From Mediterraneibacter butyricigenes (lineage in GTDB: Bacteria; Bacillota; Clostridia; Lachnospirales; Lachnospiraceae), in the NCBI RefSeq assembly GCF_003574295.1, contig NZ_BHGK01000001.1, positions 2,542,001 through 2,606,000 of the forward strand: DNA of 64,000 nt. The letters run 5' to 3'. Below, piece by piece: positions 18,292-27,708 of the stretch. The notes under the pieces were generated by a model. The model did not search any database and had not been told where the DNA came from. It saw nothing but the letters and a program-made list of their open reading frames with translations. Each line of letters begins with the position of its first letter. Position 1 is the stretch's first letter. The position numbers and the translations under genes are program-made.

Positions 18292-20712
18292 ATGGATACA
18301 TCATTATCATGGATTAAAGCATATGTGCCGGATCTGGATGTAACGGCGCAGGAATATACAGATGCAATGACATTGTCTGGTACGAAGGTAGAAGGGTATG
18401 TGGAACTGGACGCAGACCTGGACAAGATCGTAGTCGGACAGATCGACAAGATTGAAAAACATCCGGATGCGGACAAACTGGTGATTTGCCAGGTAAATAT
18501 CGGAAGTGAGTCCGTTCAGATCGTAACCGGTGCACCGAATGTATATGAGGGGGCAAAGGTACCGGTTGTACTGGCAGGCGGACGTGTAGCAGGCGGACAT
18601 GAACCGGGACAGAGAGTTGAAGGCGGAATCAAGATTAAAAAAGGAAAACTGCGTGGTGTGGAAAGTGATGGTATGATGTGCTCTATCGAAGAGCTGGGAT
18701 CTAACCGTGAAATGTATCCGGAAGCTCCGGAATACGGCATTTACATTTTTGAGGAAGATGTAGAAGTCGGTGCAGATGCGGTCGAAGTGCTGGGACTGCA
18801 CGATGCAGTATTTGAATATGAGATTACCTCGAACCGTGTAGACTGTTACAGTGTAGTGGGAATCGCAAGAGAAGCGGCAGCAACCTTCCGCAAGGAATTC
18901 AAACCGCCGGTTGTAACGAAAACCGGAAATGAGGAAGATGCATCGGATTACATCAAAGTCCGCGTGGAAAATGAAAGACTGTGCCCAAGATACTGTGCAA
19001 GAGTCGTAAAAAATATCAAGATCGGACCATCTCCGAAGTGGATGCAGAGAAGACTGGCTTCCGTAGGAATCCGTCCGATCAACAATCTGGTTGATATCAC
19101 AAACTATGTGATGGAAGAATACGGACAGCCGATGCATGCTTATGATCTTTCTACAATCGAGGATGCACAGATCGTAGTGCGTACAGCGGAAAAAGGAGAA
19201 AAATTTGTCACACTGGATGGAACAGAACGTACCATGGATGATGATGTCCTGATGATCTGTGATGGCAAGAAACCGGTGGGAATCGCCGGAATCATGGGTG
19301 GAGAAAATTCCATGATTACCGATCAGGTACAGACCGTTCTTTTCGAGGCGGCATGCTTTGACGGAACCAATATCAGAAAGTCAAGCAAGAAAGTGGGACT
19401 GCGTACCGATGCATCCGGTAAATTCGAAAAGGGACTGGATCCGAATAATGCACAGGAAGCTATCGATCGTGCCTGCCAGCTGGTAGAAGAGATGGGAGCC
19501 GGAGAAGTTGTTGGCGGAATGGTTGACATTTATCCGGAGAAGAGAGAGCCTGTCAGAGTACCATTTGATGCAGACGCAGTGAACAAACTTCTGGGAACAG
19601 AGATTTCAGAAGAAGATATGCTGTCTTACTTCAAGAAGATTGATCTGGGATACGATCCGGAAACAAAAGAAGTGATCGCACCGACCTTCCGTCAGGATCT
19701 GTTCCGGCTTGCAGATCTGGCTGAGGAAGTGGCAAGATTCTATGGATATGACAATATTCCGACCACACTTCCGACCGGAGAGGCAACCACAGGAAAACTT
19801 TCCTACAAGCTTCGAATCGAAGAAGTGGCAAGAGACATTGCAGAGTTCTGCGGTTTCAGTCAGGGAATGACTTATTCCTTCGAAAGCCCGAAGGTATTTG
19901 ACAAGCTGTTGATTCCGGCAGACTCTAAGTTAAGAGAAGCAATCCAGATTATGAATCCGCTGGGAGAAGATTACAGTATCATGCGAACCACATCCCTGAA
20001 TGGAATGCTGACTTCTCTTGCGACCAACTATAACCGCAGAAATAAAGACGTAAGACTTTATGAACTGGGAAATGTATACCGTCCAAAGGCTCTTCCGCTG
20101 ACTGAACTGCCGGATGAAAGAATGCAGTTTACACTGGGTATGTACGGAAACGGTGATTTCTTCTACATGAAAGGCGTGGTAGAGGAATTCTTCGAAAAGA
20201 TCGGAATGCACGGCAGAGAATCTTATGATCCGAATGCCGGAAAACCTTTCCTGCATCCGGGACGCCAGGCAAATATCATCTATGCCGGAAAAGTAGTAGG
20301 TTTCTTAGGTGAGGTTCATCCGGAAGTGGCAGATACTTACGGAATCGGTGAGCGTGCTTATGTGGCAGTGATTGACATGCCGGAGATCATGGAATTTGCA
20401 TCCTTCGACAGAAAATATGAGGGAATCGCAAAATATCCGGCTGTTACACGTGATATCAGTATGGTAGTTCCGAAGAGTATTCTGGTAGGACAGATTGAAG
20501 AAGTGATCGCAGACAAGGGCGGAGCACATCTGGAAAGTTATCAGTTGTTCGATCTGTACGAAGGAGCCCAGATCAAACCGGGTTACAAGTCTGTGGCATA
20601 TTCTATCGTATTCCGTGCAAAAGACCGTACCCTGGAAGATGCAGATGTAAGTGCGGCAATGGACAAGATCTTAAAGGGTCTGGAAGCACTTGGTATTGAA
20701 CTGAGAAAGTAG
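18292..20712 (+). CDS. pheT: Phenylalanyl-tRNA synthetase beta subunit
   Basis: 806 residues, full length. Domains in order: N-terminal tRNA-binding OB fold (~40-150), B3/B4 editing module (~200-400, including GIMGGENS), B5 DNA-binding-like domain (~405-475), core (~480-690) and the C-terminal anticodon-binding domain (~715-806, starting near [11 protein letters not shown]). It starts 17 bases after pheS with AAGGAGAATAAG as RBS, so both subunits are made from the T-box-controlled message. Confidence 0.97.
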   Translation: MDTSLSWIKAYVPDLDVTAQEYTDAMTLSGTKVEGYVELDADLDKIVVGQIDKIEKHPDADKLVICQVNIGSESVQIVTGAPNVYEGAKVPVVLAGGRVAGGHEPGQRVEGGIKIKKGKLRGVESDGMMCSIEELGSNREMYPEAPEYGIYIFEEDVEVGADAVEVLGLHDAVFEYEITSNRVDCYSVVGIAREAAATFRKEFKPPVVTKTGNEEDASDYIKVRVENERLCPRYCARVVKNIKIGPSPKWMQRRLASVGIRPINNLVDITNYVMEEYGQPMHAYDLSTIEDAQIVVRTAEKGEKFVTLDGTERTMDDDVLMICDGKKPVGIAGIMGGENSMITDQVQTVLFEAACFDGTNIRKSSKKVGLRTDASGKFEKGLDPNNAQEAIDRACQLVEEMGAGEVVGGMVDIYPEKREPVRVPFDADAVNKLLGTEISEEDMLSYFKKIDLGYDPETKEVIAPTFRQDLFRLADLAEEVARFYGYDNIPTTLPTGEATTGKLSYKLRIEEVARDIAEFCGFSQGMTYSFESPKVFDKLLIPADSKLREAIQIMNPLGEDYSIMRTTSLNGMLTSLATNYNRRNKDVRLYELGNVYRPKALPLTELPDERMQFTLGMYGNGDFFYMKGVVEEFFEKIGMHGRESYDPNAGKPFLHPGRQANIIYAGKVVGFLGEVHPEVADTYGIGERAYVAVIDMPEIMEFASFDRKYEGIAKYPAVTRDISMVVPKSILVGQIEEVIADKGGAHLESYQLFDLYEGAQIKPGYKSVAYSIVFRAKDRTLEDADVSAAMDKILKGLEALGIELRK

Positions 20713-20720
20713 GGGAAAAC

Positions 20721-21800
20721 GTGAAAACCAGTGATTTTTATTATGATCTTCCGGAGGAACTGATCGCTCAGGATCCTCTGGAGGATCGATCCAGCTCCCG
20801 AATGCTTGTACTGAATAAAGTGACAGGAGAATGGGAACATCGGGTCTTTAAAGATATTATAGACTATCTGAATCCGGGAGATTGCCTCGTGATCAATGAT
20901 ACGAAGGTAATCCCGGCCAGACTGATCGGCGTCAAACCGGATACAGGTGCAAAAATCGAAGTCTTATTGTTGAAGCGGAAGGAAAAAGATGTCTGGGAAG
21001 CTCTGGTGCGTCCGGGAAGAAAACTTCGCCCGGGTGCGAAGGTGAGTTTTGGAGAGGGACTTCTTACCGGAGAAATTCTGGAGATTGCAGAGGAAGGCAA
21101 TCGTCTGATCAAATTCCACTATGACGGGATTTTTGAGGAAATCCTGGATCAGCTGGGGCAGATGCCGCTACCGCCGTATATTAAGCATCAGTTAAAAGAA
21201 CGGGAACGCTACAATACAGTCTATGCGGTACATGAAGGCTCTGCGGCTGCACCTACGGCTGGATTGCATTTTACACCGGAACTTCTGGAGCAGATTGAGA
21301 AAAAAGGGATTGATATTGCAAGAATCACGCTTCATGTGGGACTTGGAACTTTCCGACCGGTAAAGGCGGATGAGATTCAGGATCATCACATGCATTCCGA
21401 ATATTACGAGATCAGTGAAGAAGCGGCACAGAAGGTGAATGCGACAAAAGAGCGCGGAGGACGCGTAATCTGTGTGGGAACCACCAGTTGTCGGACGGTA
21501 GAGTCTGCGGCAGATGAAAACGGACGACTGAAAGCGTGCAGTGGCTGGACAGAGATCTTCATCTATCCGGGATATAAATTCAAGATCCTGGATGGGTTGA
21601 TCACCAACTTCCACTTGCCGGAGTCCACTCTCGTGATGCTGGTGTCTGCACTGGCAGGAAGAGAGCATATCCTGGCAGCTTATGAGGAAGCCGTAAAAGA
21701 GCGGTATCGGTTCTTTTCCTTTGGCGATGCTATGTATATAGGAACCACTCCAAATCAAACAAATGTTGGTTCTTCTCAGGAATCAGAGAAAAGTAAATAA
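20721..21800 (+). CDS. queA: S-adenosylmethionine:tRNA ribosyltransferase-isomerase
   Basis: 359 residues from a GTG start eight bases after pheT. The family opening [18 protein letters not shown] and the later [22 protein letters not shown] and [16 protein letters not shown] segments are present. The enzyme moves the ribose of SAM onto preQ1-modified tRNA to give epoxyqueuosine at the wobble position. The C-terminus runs about 20 residues past the usual FSFGDAM ending with a polar, low-complexity tail ([13 protein letters not shown] and on). The prophage begins right behind this gene, so the tail could be affected by integration, though this is unproven. Confidence 0.95.
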   Translation: MKTSDFYYDLPEELIAQDPLEDRSSSRMLVLNKVTGEWEHRVFKDIIDYLNPGDCLVINDTKVIPARLIGVKPDTGAKIEVLLLKRKEKDVWEALVRPGRKLRPGAKVSFGEGLLTGEILEIAEEGNRLIKFHYDGIFEEILDQLGQMPLPPYIKHQLKERERYNTVYAVHEGSAAAPTAGLHFTPELLEQIEKKGIDIARITLHVGLGTFRPVKADEIQDHHMHSEYYEISEEAAQKVNATKERGGRVICVGTTSCRTVESAADENGRLKACSGWTEIFIYPGYKFKILDGLITNFHLPESTLVMLVSALAGREHILAAYEEAVKERYRFFSFGDAMYIGTTPNQTNVGSSQESEKSK

Positions 21801-21814
21801 TGGGATAAAAAGAA

Positions 21815-21847
21815 ACCCAGAGGCTTAGTGGCTTCTGGGTATTTTTA
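21815..21847. terminator. Bidirectional terminator between queA and the integrase gene
   Basis: ACCCAGAGGC (21815-21824) pairs with GCTTCTGGGT (21831-21840). T-runs follow on the plus strand and, reading the other way, on the minus strand. Confidence 0.85.
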
Positions 21848-21849
21848 TA

Positions 21850-23580
21850 TCAGGAATCTTTATAAGTGAATGTATGGGATAGACCGTTGCGAAATACGAT
21901 GGTTTCCGGTCGGCCGGATCTCAGGATAATAGAATCCAGGATAGAAGAAAAAAAGTTTTTCAGGATTTCCGGATCCAGAGCTTTGGCAAGGTTTTCGTAG
22001 TAGATGTACTCTTTATCTGTCAGCTGCTGTGTCAGGATGAAAGAAGATGCCTGCTGTATAAATGCTTCATCGTCCATGGTATGCTCCCACAGGTCCTGAG
22101 ACATCATGCCGATTGCCTCGTTGATCTCCTGGAGGCGATCTGTAATCTGCTGTTTCCGGACAAGGTACTCACGCTCAGAGATAGAATCATCGCTGTATAG
22201 GTAAAGATCGTTCAGACGATCCAAGGCACGTTGTTGTCTCTTTTGTTCTGTTCTGATGCGTTTTAACTCCGGATCAACCTTAGGTTTGGATTTTGCAGAC
22301 TTCAAGAGCACCGGATCACTTCCGGAGTATTTCTCTAACATGTCAAAAAGGGATGCAAGACCGTCCGGATCCACATGATCGACATTGGAAAAGGTACTGC
22401 CACGTAATAAGTGCTTCTGGAGATCTTCCAAAGAATGGATGTCGGTAAAATTCTTCTGCGCATTCAAAATATTCAGAATGTAGTTCAGAAGGAACTCTCC
22501 AAGGACAACATCCGAAGTATATTTTGCATGGCATGTCTTGGTTTTCCAGACATTCGGGCATCCGTATTTTGACGGACGATATCCGGAGGCATGACGATTC
22601 CCTGGAGAAGCACGAAAAGCAGCACCGCATTCAGCACACCAGATTAGACCAGAGAATACATTCACACGTTTCTGTTTTGCTTTTCTTCCAGGAGTATTCC
22701 GGTACCGGGCATTTTTATCAAGAGTAGCCTGGATCCGATTGAAACGCTCCTGATCTATTGAGGCCGGATGGTGGTTTTCTACGATAACCCACTCAGAGGG
22801 ATCCTTAATAGCTTTTCTTCCAGGAATTTTGTAATAATTGTACCGATAGATACCAAGATACCATGGATTACGCAAAATCGCCCACACAGAAACAGGACTC
22901 CATAAATTTCCGCTCCTGGAGCAATATCCCATTTCATTCAGCTTCCGGGCTGTGTGTACAAGAGATTGATTACTTTCATAGATCTCTATCATGTCGTTGT
23001 AGATTTTGTTTTCTTCCGGATCAATGGAAAATGTCTGTGTTGGTTTATCGTAAGAATATCCGAACGGGACACGTCCACCATTCCAGACACCATTTGAGGC
23101 TCTGTTTATCATGGTAGCTGTGACACGCTCTGAGGTCATATTTCGCTCTAATTCTGCAAAGATCAAGATAATCTTCAACATGGCTTCACCGATTGCGGTA
23201 GAAGTATCAAATTGTTCATTCTTGCTGACGAATGTAACACCCAACTCTTTTAGTTCTGCATACATGTTTGCAAAGTCCAGTAGATTTCTGGAAATACGGT
23301 CGATCTTCCAGACTAGCAGATGAGTAAAAAGTCCTTCCCGGATCTGAGACATCATTTTCTGGTATGCCGGTCGGTCTGTATTCTTTCCGGAATACCCAGC
23401 ATCCTCAAAGATCACAAAATCCTCCGTATTCAGGATATACTTGCAGTAGGCTGTGAGTTCCTGTTTCATCATCGGCAGCGAATCTTTATCTATTTGGTAG
23501 ACTGTGGAAACACGGACGTAGATTGCTACCCTGATATGTGTCTCTGAGCCTGATTCAGGCATCATATAGCTTTTATTCAT
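21850..23580 (-). CDS. Large serine recombinase (prophage integrase)
   Basis: 576 residues. The N-terminal resolvase domain has the nucleophile Ser25 in VAIYVRVST, the EDAGYSGKNTDRPAY motif near 59-73 and WKIDRISRNLLD near 91. A recombinase domain (~165-270, with GRVPFGYSYD) follows, then a zinc ribbon (CAECGAAF ... CPNVWKTKTC, ~310-345) and a coiled coil (~425-480). This matches phage integrases of the phiC31/TP901 class, which recombine attP with attB without supercoiling. On the minus strand GATGGAGGAATT precedes ATG. Position at the prophage edge fits an integrase; attL should be within about 100 bases of its 3' end. Confidence 0.93.
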   Translation of the reverse strand: MNKSYMMPESGSETHIRVAIYVRVSTVYQIDKDSLPMMKQELTAYCKYILNTEDFVIFEDAGYSGKNTDRPAYQKMMSQIREGLFTHLLVWKIDRISRNLLDFANMYAELKELGVTFVSKNEQFDTSTAIGEAMLKIILIFAELERNMTSERVTATMINRASNGVWNGGRVPFGYSYDKPTQTFSIDPEENKIYNDMIEIYESNQSLVHTARKLNEMGYCSRSGNLWSPVSVWAILRNPWYLGIYRYNYYKIPGRKAIKDPSEWVIVENHHPASIDQERFNRIQATLDKNARYRNTPGRKAKQKRVNVFSGLIWCAECGAAFRASPGNRHASGYRPSKYGCPNVWKTKTCHAKYTSDVVLGEFLLNYILNILNAQKNFTDIHSLEDLQKHLLRGSTFSNVDHVDPDGLASLFDMLEKYSGSDPVLLKSAKSKPKVDPELKRIRTEQKRQQRALDRLNDLYLYSDDSISEREYLVRKQQITDRLQEINEAIGMMSQDLWEHTMDDEAFIQQASSFILTQQLTDKEYIYYENLAKALDPEILKNFFSSILDSIILRSGRPETIVFRNGLSHTFTYKDS

Positions 23581-23601
23581 AATTCCTCCATCAAATAGAA
23601 A

Positions 23602-23620
23602 TAGCCCCTACACGGGGCTA
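23602..23620 (-). terminator. Short hairpin downstream of the small minus-strand gene
   Basis: TAGCCCC (23602-23608) pairs with GGGGCTA (23614-23620). The following minus-strand sequence is T-rich (TTTCTATTTG) but not a clean run, so it may be weak. It lies in front of the integrase start. Confidence 0.4.
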
Positions 23621-23623
23621 TAC

Positions 23624-23773
23624 TTAGTTCACATAGGGCATGTATTTATTCAGTGCCGCCCAAACTACATTCTTATCATCACGACTTGCAACCTGATAAC
23701 AGGCAAGGAGCCGTTGCAATTCTTCAACCTGTTCCAGGTGATCTCTGTTCTCTTGAATGTCGCTGTTACTCAT
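23624..23773 (-). CDS. Small prophage protein of unknown function (49 residues)
   Basis: The minus-strand frame begins MSNSDIQENRDHLEQ and ends NKYMPYVN. GGAGGT lies six bases before this ATG; an upstream ATG two codons earlier is too close to the RBS. The product is acidic, helical and soluble, with no family I recognise. It lies between repressor and integrase, in the same direction as both, which is a usual place for small lysogeny-associated or excision-related genes. That role is only a guess from position. Confidence 0.5.
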   Translation of the reverse strand: MSNSDIQENRDHLEQVEELQRLLACYQVASRDDKNVVWAALNKYMPYVN

Positions 23774-23868
23774 AAGCATACCTCCGATAATTATTTACAG
23801 CTTGGTATCTGCTATGTACTAAGTTCCCCGGAAATGTTTTCTTCGCCAGGAAAAATATGAAAATGCGA

Positions 23869-24465
23869 TCACCCCTTTTTTCGATCCGCATACTTCTCTG
23901 GAATAGCCATGTGTGTACGCAGAAAGTCTTTGCACATCTCCTGATTCTCTTCTGGAATAGCGGATATAATCTCGGCCCATTCTGGATCCAGTCCCGAAAC
24001 CATCAATGTGCTGTCGTGTATTTCTTCCCTTGCATATCCAACCACTAAGTAGTCAATAGATACATCTAAGTAGGATGCGATTTTGCATACGACGTCAAGC
24101 CTTGGAGAAATACCACTTTTCCATTCCGGGATATAATCTTCGTCCAAGTCTAATTTCCTCAAAACAGCAGTGAGTCCCGTTCCTTTTATCTTGCAAACTC
24201 TCTTTAAAGAGTTGTAAAACATAACTCCGTCAAAGTCTGGATTGATGTTTGGAGCTTCCGGAGCATCTCCTGATCCAAAACCGTTTACCAGATAATCGAG
24301 AGACACATTAAGGTGTTCGGCGATTTGGCAAACAATATCAATAGAGGGAGATGATCCTGCTTTCCATCTACCAGTAGCACTGGTACTGAGCTTAAGCTCT
24401 TTTAATACTGCCGTTGGAGTCGTCCCTTTTTCTTTGCATACAGCTTTTAGATTGTCGTAAAACAT
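23869..24465 (-). CDS. Prophage repressor-like protein with two tandem HTH domains
   Basis: 198 residues. GGAGG lies four bases before the ATG at 24465; the longer frame adds eight residues that include the RBS. The protein is an internal duplication: residues 1-60 and ~83-142 are homologous (MFYDNLKAVCKEKG against MFYNSLKRVCKIKG, and SLDYLV against SIDYLV at their ends), each a complete XRE-type helix-turn-helix unit. A C-terminal ~50-residue segment (WAEIISAIPEENQEMCKDFL) may mediate oligomerisation. It is transcribed leftward from a promoter overlapping a palindrome (24592-24611). It is the probable CI-like lysogeny repressor. Confidence 0.75.
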   Translation of the reverse strand: MFYDNLKAVCKEKGTTPTAVLKELKLSTSATGRWKAGSSPSIDIVCQIAEHLNVSLDYLVNGFGSGDAPEAPNINPDFDGVMFYNSLKRVCKIKGTGLTAVLRKLDLDEDYIPEWKSGISPRLDVVCKIASYLDVSIDYLVVGYAREEIHDSTLMVSGLDPEWAEIISAIPEENQEMCKDFLRTHMAIPEKYADRKKG

Positions 24466-24503
24466 AAAACCTCCAAAAAAATATAACAAAACAATACATT
24501 CGC

Positions 24504-24532
24504 TTGACGAACTCGCAAAAAAGAGTTAGACT
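24504..24532 (+). promoter_or_regulatory. Predicted rightward early promoter
   Basis: TTGACG at 24504-24509, 17-bp spacer, TAGACT at 24527-24532. Another weaker match (TTTCAA-17-TATTAT) occurs at 24562-24590. Either would drive the Cro-like gene at 24635. Confidence 0.4.
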
Positions 24533-24585
24533 AACAAACATAAACAACAAAACATTATCATTTTCAAATCTAAAAAAGCACCTCT

Positions 24586-24614
24586 ATTATACCTAACAAA
24601 TGTTTGGTAGTAAA
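24586..24614 (-). promoter_or_regulatory. Predicted leftward repressor promoter with an operator in its spacer
   Basis: On the minus strand: TTTACT (24614-24609), 17-bp spacer, TATAAT (24591-24586). The spacer holds an imperfect palindrome CTAACAAATGTTTGGTAG (24594-24611) that is a good operator candidate for the repressor or the Cro-like protein. Confidence 0.5.
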
Positions 24615-24634
24615 GAGGAAAAAGGAGGGAACTC

Positions 24635-24841
24635 ATGGAAAGAAAACTGTCCATGTGGTGCAAAAATGCCAAGATCGAAATGATCCGGCGTGATCTAAAG
24701 ACCACGGAGCTTGCGGCGAAACTGGATATGAACCGGAGTTATGTAAGCTCAATCTTGAATGGTCGAGTATATAGCGCACCGGCAGTCAAAAAGATCTCTG
24801 ATTACTTAGGGATCGCTGACAGCGACACCACAACTGTATGA
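24635..24841 (+). CDS. Cro-like HTH regulator
   Basis: 68 residues, almost entirely one XRE-type HTH domain (TTELAAKLDMNRSYVSSILNG at ~24-44 spans the recognition region). AAAGGAGGGAACTC precedes ATG. It is the first rightward gene after the divergent control region, the classical place of Cro. It probably competes with the tandem-HTH repressor for the operator at 24594-24611. Confidence 0.75.
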   Translation: MERKLSMWCKNAKIEMIRRDLKTTELAAKLDMNRSYVSSILNGRVYSAPAVKKISDYLGIADSDTTTV

Positions 24842-24873
24842 TTAAATGATAGCGCACGGAGGAACGTTGGAAC

Positions 24874-25377
24874 ATGGAGAAAGAATGTAAGGATTGCGGT
24901 GGAAGTATCTACTTCCAGTGTAGAAAAGAAGCCGCAAAATACAATGACAGGCTGAGCAGCCGTGAGGGAGCTTCGGAAATGCTGAATATTTCCGTGTCGA
25001 GTCTGAGCAACTATGAGTTGGGGCTGACACCAGTACCGACGGATGTGGTTGTTAGAATGGCTGACCTTTACGGAGCACCGGAACTGGAGGCTTGTTATTG
25101 CAAAAATGATTGCCCGATCGGGAAACGGCAGAACATCGCTACAAAGATCCGGGGCATTGAACAGATCACATGCAGTTTATTGGATCATGCGGACGATGAT
25201 TTGATGCATGGAATAAAAAGAGATCTGATAAACATCGCCAGTGATGGGAAACTGGATCTGGGAGAAGAAAACCGGCTAAGAAAGATTGTCACAGAACTGA
25301 GTCAGTTTGCAGATGATGTGATGGAACTGAGAATGTTTCTGCGAAAATACGGGGGTGAATCGGATGGAATTGATTGA
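24874..25377 (+). CDS. XRE-family regulator with cysteine clusters
   Basis: 167 residues. The N-terminus has ECKDCGG and a further Cys (CRKEA); residues ~28-65 form an HTH (SSREGASEMLNISVSSLSNYE in part). A second Cys group EACYCKNDCPIG follows near 77, then a helical C-terminal half. It resembles phage XRE proteins with a metal-binding segment. RBS is GGAGGAACGTTGGAAC. It may regulate early genes, but its target is unknown. Confidence 0.65.
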   Translation: MEKECKDCGGSIYFQCRKEAAKYNDRLSSREGASEMLNISVSSLSNYELGLTPVPTDVVVRMADLYGAPELEACYCKNDCPIGKRQNIATKIRGIEQITCSLLDHADDDLMHGIKRDLINIASDGKLDLGEENRLRKIVTELSQFADDVMELRMFLRKYGGESDGID

Positions 25378-25513
25378 GAGATTGAAACAGCAACTGTCCG
25401 AGGTTTACGGAATCCATAACGAGGAAGATCTTTTGAAAGCTATGGAAAAGCAGAAACCGATTGATATAGGGGTATTCGTGAGGGAGGTAAATGGAATTGA
25501 GAAAGCTGGTTAA
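25364..25513 (+). CDS. Small early prophage protein, unknown function (49 residues)
   Basis: The frame begins MELIERLKQQLSEV and ends VNGIEKAG. It overlaps the end of the preceding gene by 14 bases and the start of the next by 23; GGGGGTGAATCGG serves as RBS. The product is mostly helical and soluble. I do not recognise it. The overlapping arrangement is typical of packed phage early genes. Confidence 0.45.
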   Translation: MELIERLKQQLSEVYGIHNEEDLLKAMEKQKPIDIGVFVREVNGIEKAG

Positions 25514-25685
25514 GATTATTGCAATGGTTGCGATAGCAACAATAATGCAGATCGGGGCTTGTAAGATAGCCTACACAGAAAGAGGATATCAGGCAATGGG
25601 GAGTGAAAGACTGGTATTTCCGATCGTACTTTATGCGGAGTATAAAGCGTTCTGTGAACCGGAAGAAGAGCATAATGCCAGATAA
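25491..25685 (+). CDS. Small single-span membrane or secreted protein, unknown function
   Basis: 64 residues: MELRKLVK, a hydrophobic segment (residues ~8-22, AMVAIATIMQIGACK), then a short polar domain ending EEEHNAR. GGGAGGTAA precedes ATG. The Cys after the hydrophobic stretch (IGACK) is reminiscent of a lipoprotein site but does not match a clean lipobox. Function unknown. Confidence 0.5.
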   Translation: MELRKLVKIIAMVAIATIMQIGACKIAYTERGYQAMGSERLVFPIVLYAEYKAFCEPEEEHNAR

Positions 25686-25711
25686 GGCATTTGCATAAAG
25701 GAGGAATTTAT

Positions 25712-26674
25712 ATGGGACAAATGACAGCAGATCAGTATCTGGATCAGATCCAGAGCAAGTTGATGCAGACATTAACTGAGAAAAAAGACGCCATGCCACC
25801 TGGATTCAATCAGCAGAGATTCGCTCTGAACTGTGTGACGGTGATTCGGGACATGATGAAAGATCGTAAAAAAAAGGAGAATCTGCAGACAGTCGATATT
25901 AATTCGATTGTTCTCTGCATGATAAAGGGCGCCTACTTGGGACTGGATTTCCTGAATGGTGAGTGTTATGCGATCCCTTATAAGGGTGAAATGACATTCC
26001 AAACGGACTACAAAGGCGAAATTAAGGTCTGCAAGCGGTTCAGTAATGATCCGATCAAAGATATTTACGCCAAGGTAGTACGAAAAGGAGATGCCTATGA
26101 TGAAGGAGTAGAGGGAGGCGCTCAGGTGCTGAATTTTAAGCCTGTGCCGTTCTCGAATGAAGAGATTATCGGGGCATTTGCGGTAGTTATGTATGCTGAC
26201 GGAACCATTAAATACGACAGTATGAGTGTGGAAGAGATACGCCACACGAAAGACACCTACTCTAAGGCAGCAAATAGCCAGGCATGGAGAGATTCATTTG
26301 GGGAAATGTGCAAGAAAACGGTTATCCGCAGACTGAGCAAGCTGATTGATCTGAATCTGGACAAGGTGGAAATGATTAAGGCTTATGAGGAGGGATCCGG
26401 CTTTGAATTTGAAAATCAGCAGATCTCCGGAGGATCCACCAGGCAGGCAGCACAGTTACCAGGAACAGAAAATGTGGTTGATGCCTTTGCACCGGGGCAG
26501 ACAACCGGACAGAAAACACTCGAACAGAAGCCACAGCCGGCAGTAACGCCACAGGATTTCCGGCAAGCACCGGAGAGAGAACCGATAGCGGAAGAAATAC
26601 CACCGCAGTATTATCCGGAGGAAGAGTTTATGTCACCGGATGATTATCCGGATGATGAAATGCCGTGGAAATAA
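25712..26674 (+). CDS. recT: RecT-family single-strand annealing protein
   Basis: 320 residues. The ATG at 25712 follows AAAGGAGGAATTTAT. The core (~20-230) has family-typical patches: CMIKGAYLGLDFLNGECYAIPYKGEM in part, TDYKGEIKVCKRF, and AWRDSFGEMCKKTVIRRLSKL in part. The C-terminal ~80 residues are Gln/Pro-rich and acidic. RecT binds single strands exposed by an exonuclease and anneals homologous strands. The partner is likely the PD-(D/E)XK protein two genes downstream. Confidence 0.9.
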   Translation: MGQMTADQYLDQIQSKLMQTLTEKKDAMPPGFNQQRFALNCVTVIRDMMKDRKKKENLQTVDINSIVLCMIKGAYLGLDFLNGECYAIPYKGEMTFQTDYKGEIKVCKRFSNDPIKDIYAKVVRKGDAYDEGVEGGAQVLNFKPVPFSNEEIIGAFAVVMYADGTIKYDSMSVEEIRHTKDTYSKAANSQAWRDSFGEMCKKTVIRRLSKLIDLNLDKVEMIKAYEEGSGFEFENQQISGGSTRQAAQLPGTENVVDAFAPGQTTGQKTLEQKPQPAVTPQDFRQAPEREPIAEEIPPQYYPEEEFMSPDDYPDDEMPWK

Positions 26675-26694
26675 AGAAATGGAGGAAAAAGGGA

Positions 26695-27705
26695 ATGAAT
26701 GAATTACAGGTAGTAGTACACCAGGAACCAGGAACCGTAACATGGAATTATGAAGATCTGAAAGCAGCAATCACAAATGCTCTGGAGGTATACAAGACAA
26801 CAGAGTATGACGATTCTAACATTGGTCAGGCAAAGAAAGATCGGGCAATGCTGAATAATCTTTCAAAGTCAGTGAACGCCCGGAAGATTGAGATCAAGAA
26901 AAAGTGCCTTGAACCGTTTGAGCTGATCGACACTCAGGCAAAAGAACTGATGGCGATCATTCAGGAGCCGATTGCAGTTATTGATGAACGCCTGACAGAA
27001 TATGAAAACCTCAGACGACAGAAGGTAAGAGCCGTGATCCTGGAATATATGGCAAACGACTTTGACGGGATTGAACAGAAGATTGCCGATAAGGCGAAAG
27101 AAGCCCTGTATGATGTTCGATGGGAAAATGCAACTGCAAAGAAATCAGAATGGCAGACAGCGATTGATGCCAAGGCTGAGGCTATCCGATCAGACCTGCA
27201 GGTGTTGGAAGCCGTCGAAGAAAAATTTAGATCGTATGCTATGGATTCATACAGAGTAAAACTGAGATTGGCGGATGCTATGCAGAAAGTTCAGGAACTG
27301 AGAGCCCAGGAAGCGGCGATCCTGAAAAGACAGCAGGAAGAGGAAGAGAGAAAGAGACGTGAGGAAGAGGAACGCTGCAGACGTCAAGCAGAAGAAGAGA
27401 GAAAGAAGATCGAAGAGGAAAAAAGACGACGTGAGGCAGAAGAAGTGGAGGAATATCTTGGAAATCCTGAGTCGGAGATTGGAAAAGCGATTGACAGTAT
27501 CGAAAGAGGAGCGTTTGTCAATGCGACTACTCCAAATCAGAACCAGACTCCGGTAGTTGAAACTGTACCGGCACAGAATCCAGAACCGGAAGTGCAGCAT
27601 GTGTTGAAACCAAGTCAGACAATCAGAATCACTGGAACACCGGAAGAGTACCAGAAGGTCATTGAGTACATTAAGGTGATGGGGATTGGTTACGAGGAGG
27701 TGTAG
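26695..27705 (+). CDS. DUF1351-family phage protein
   Basis: 336 residues, start at 26695 (GGAGGAAAAAGGG upstream). It is helical throughout, with a long charged coiled coil at ~205-255 rich in Glu, Arg and Lys (EEEERCRRQAEEERKK type). A C-terminal segment (VLKPSQTIRITGTPEEYQKVIEYI in part) resembles a small alpha/beta module. DUF1351 proteins are regularly found between recT and the exonuclease in Firmicute phages, which suggests a recombination-associated role; the mechanism is not known. Confidence 0.75.
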   Translation: MNELQVVVHQEPGTVTWNYEDLKAAITNALEVYKTTEYDDSNIGQAKKDRAMLNNLSKSVNARKIEIKKKCLEPFELIDTQAKELMAIIQEPIAVIDERLTEYENLRRQKVRAVILEYMANDFDGIEQKIADKAKEALYDVRWENATAKKSEWQTAIDAKAEAIRSDLQVLEAVEEKFRSYAMDSYRVKLRLADAMQKVQELRAQEAAILKRQQEEEERKRREEEERCRRQAEEERKKIEEEKRRREAEEVEEYLGNPESEIGKAIDSIERGAFVNATTPNQNQTPVVETVPAQNPEPEVQHVLKPSQTIRITGTPEEYQKVIEYIKVMGIGYEEV

Positions 27706-27708
27706 CAC

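Noticed and set aside
18307-19137. 276-residue minus-strand frame opposite pheT
   Set aside because: Shadow frame within pheT with no start signals.
21761-21769. AAATGTTGG shared with 63747-63755 as a possible att core
   Set aside because: Only 9 bp, flanks differ, and the same 9-mer also occurs at about 61964; consistent with chance.
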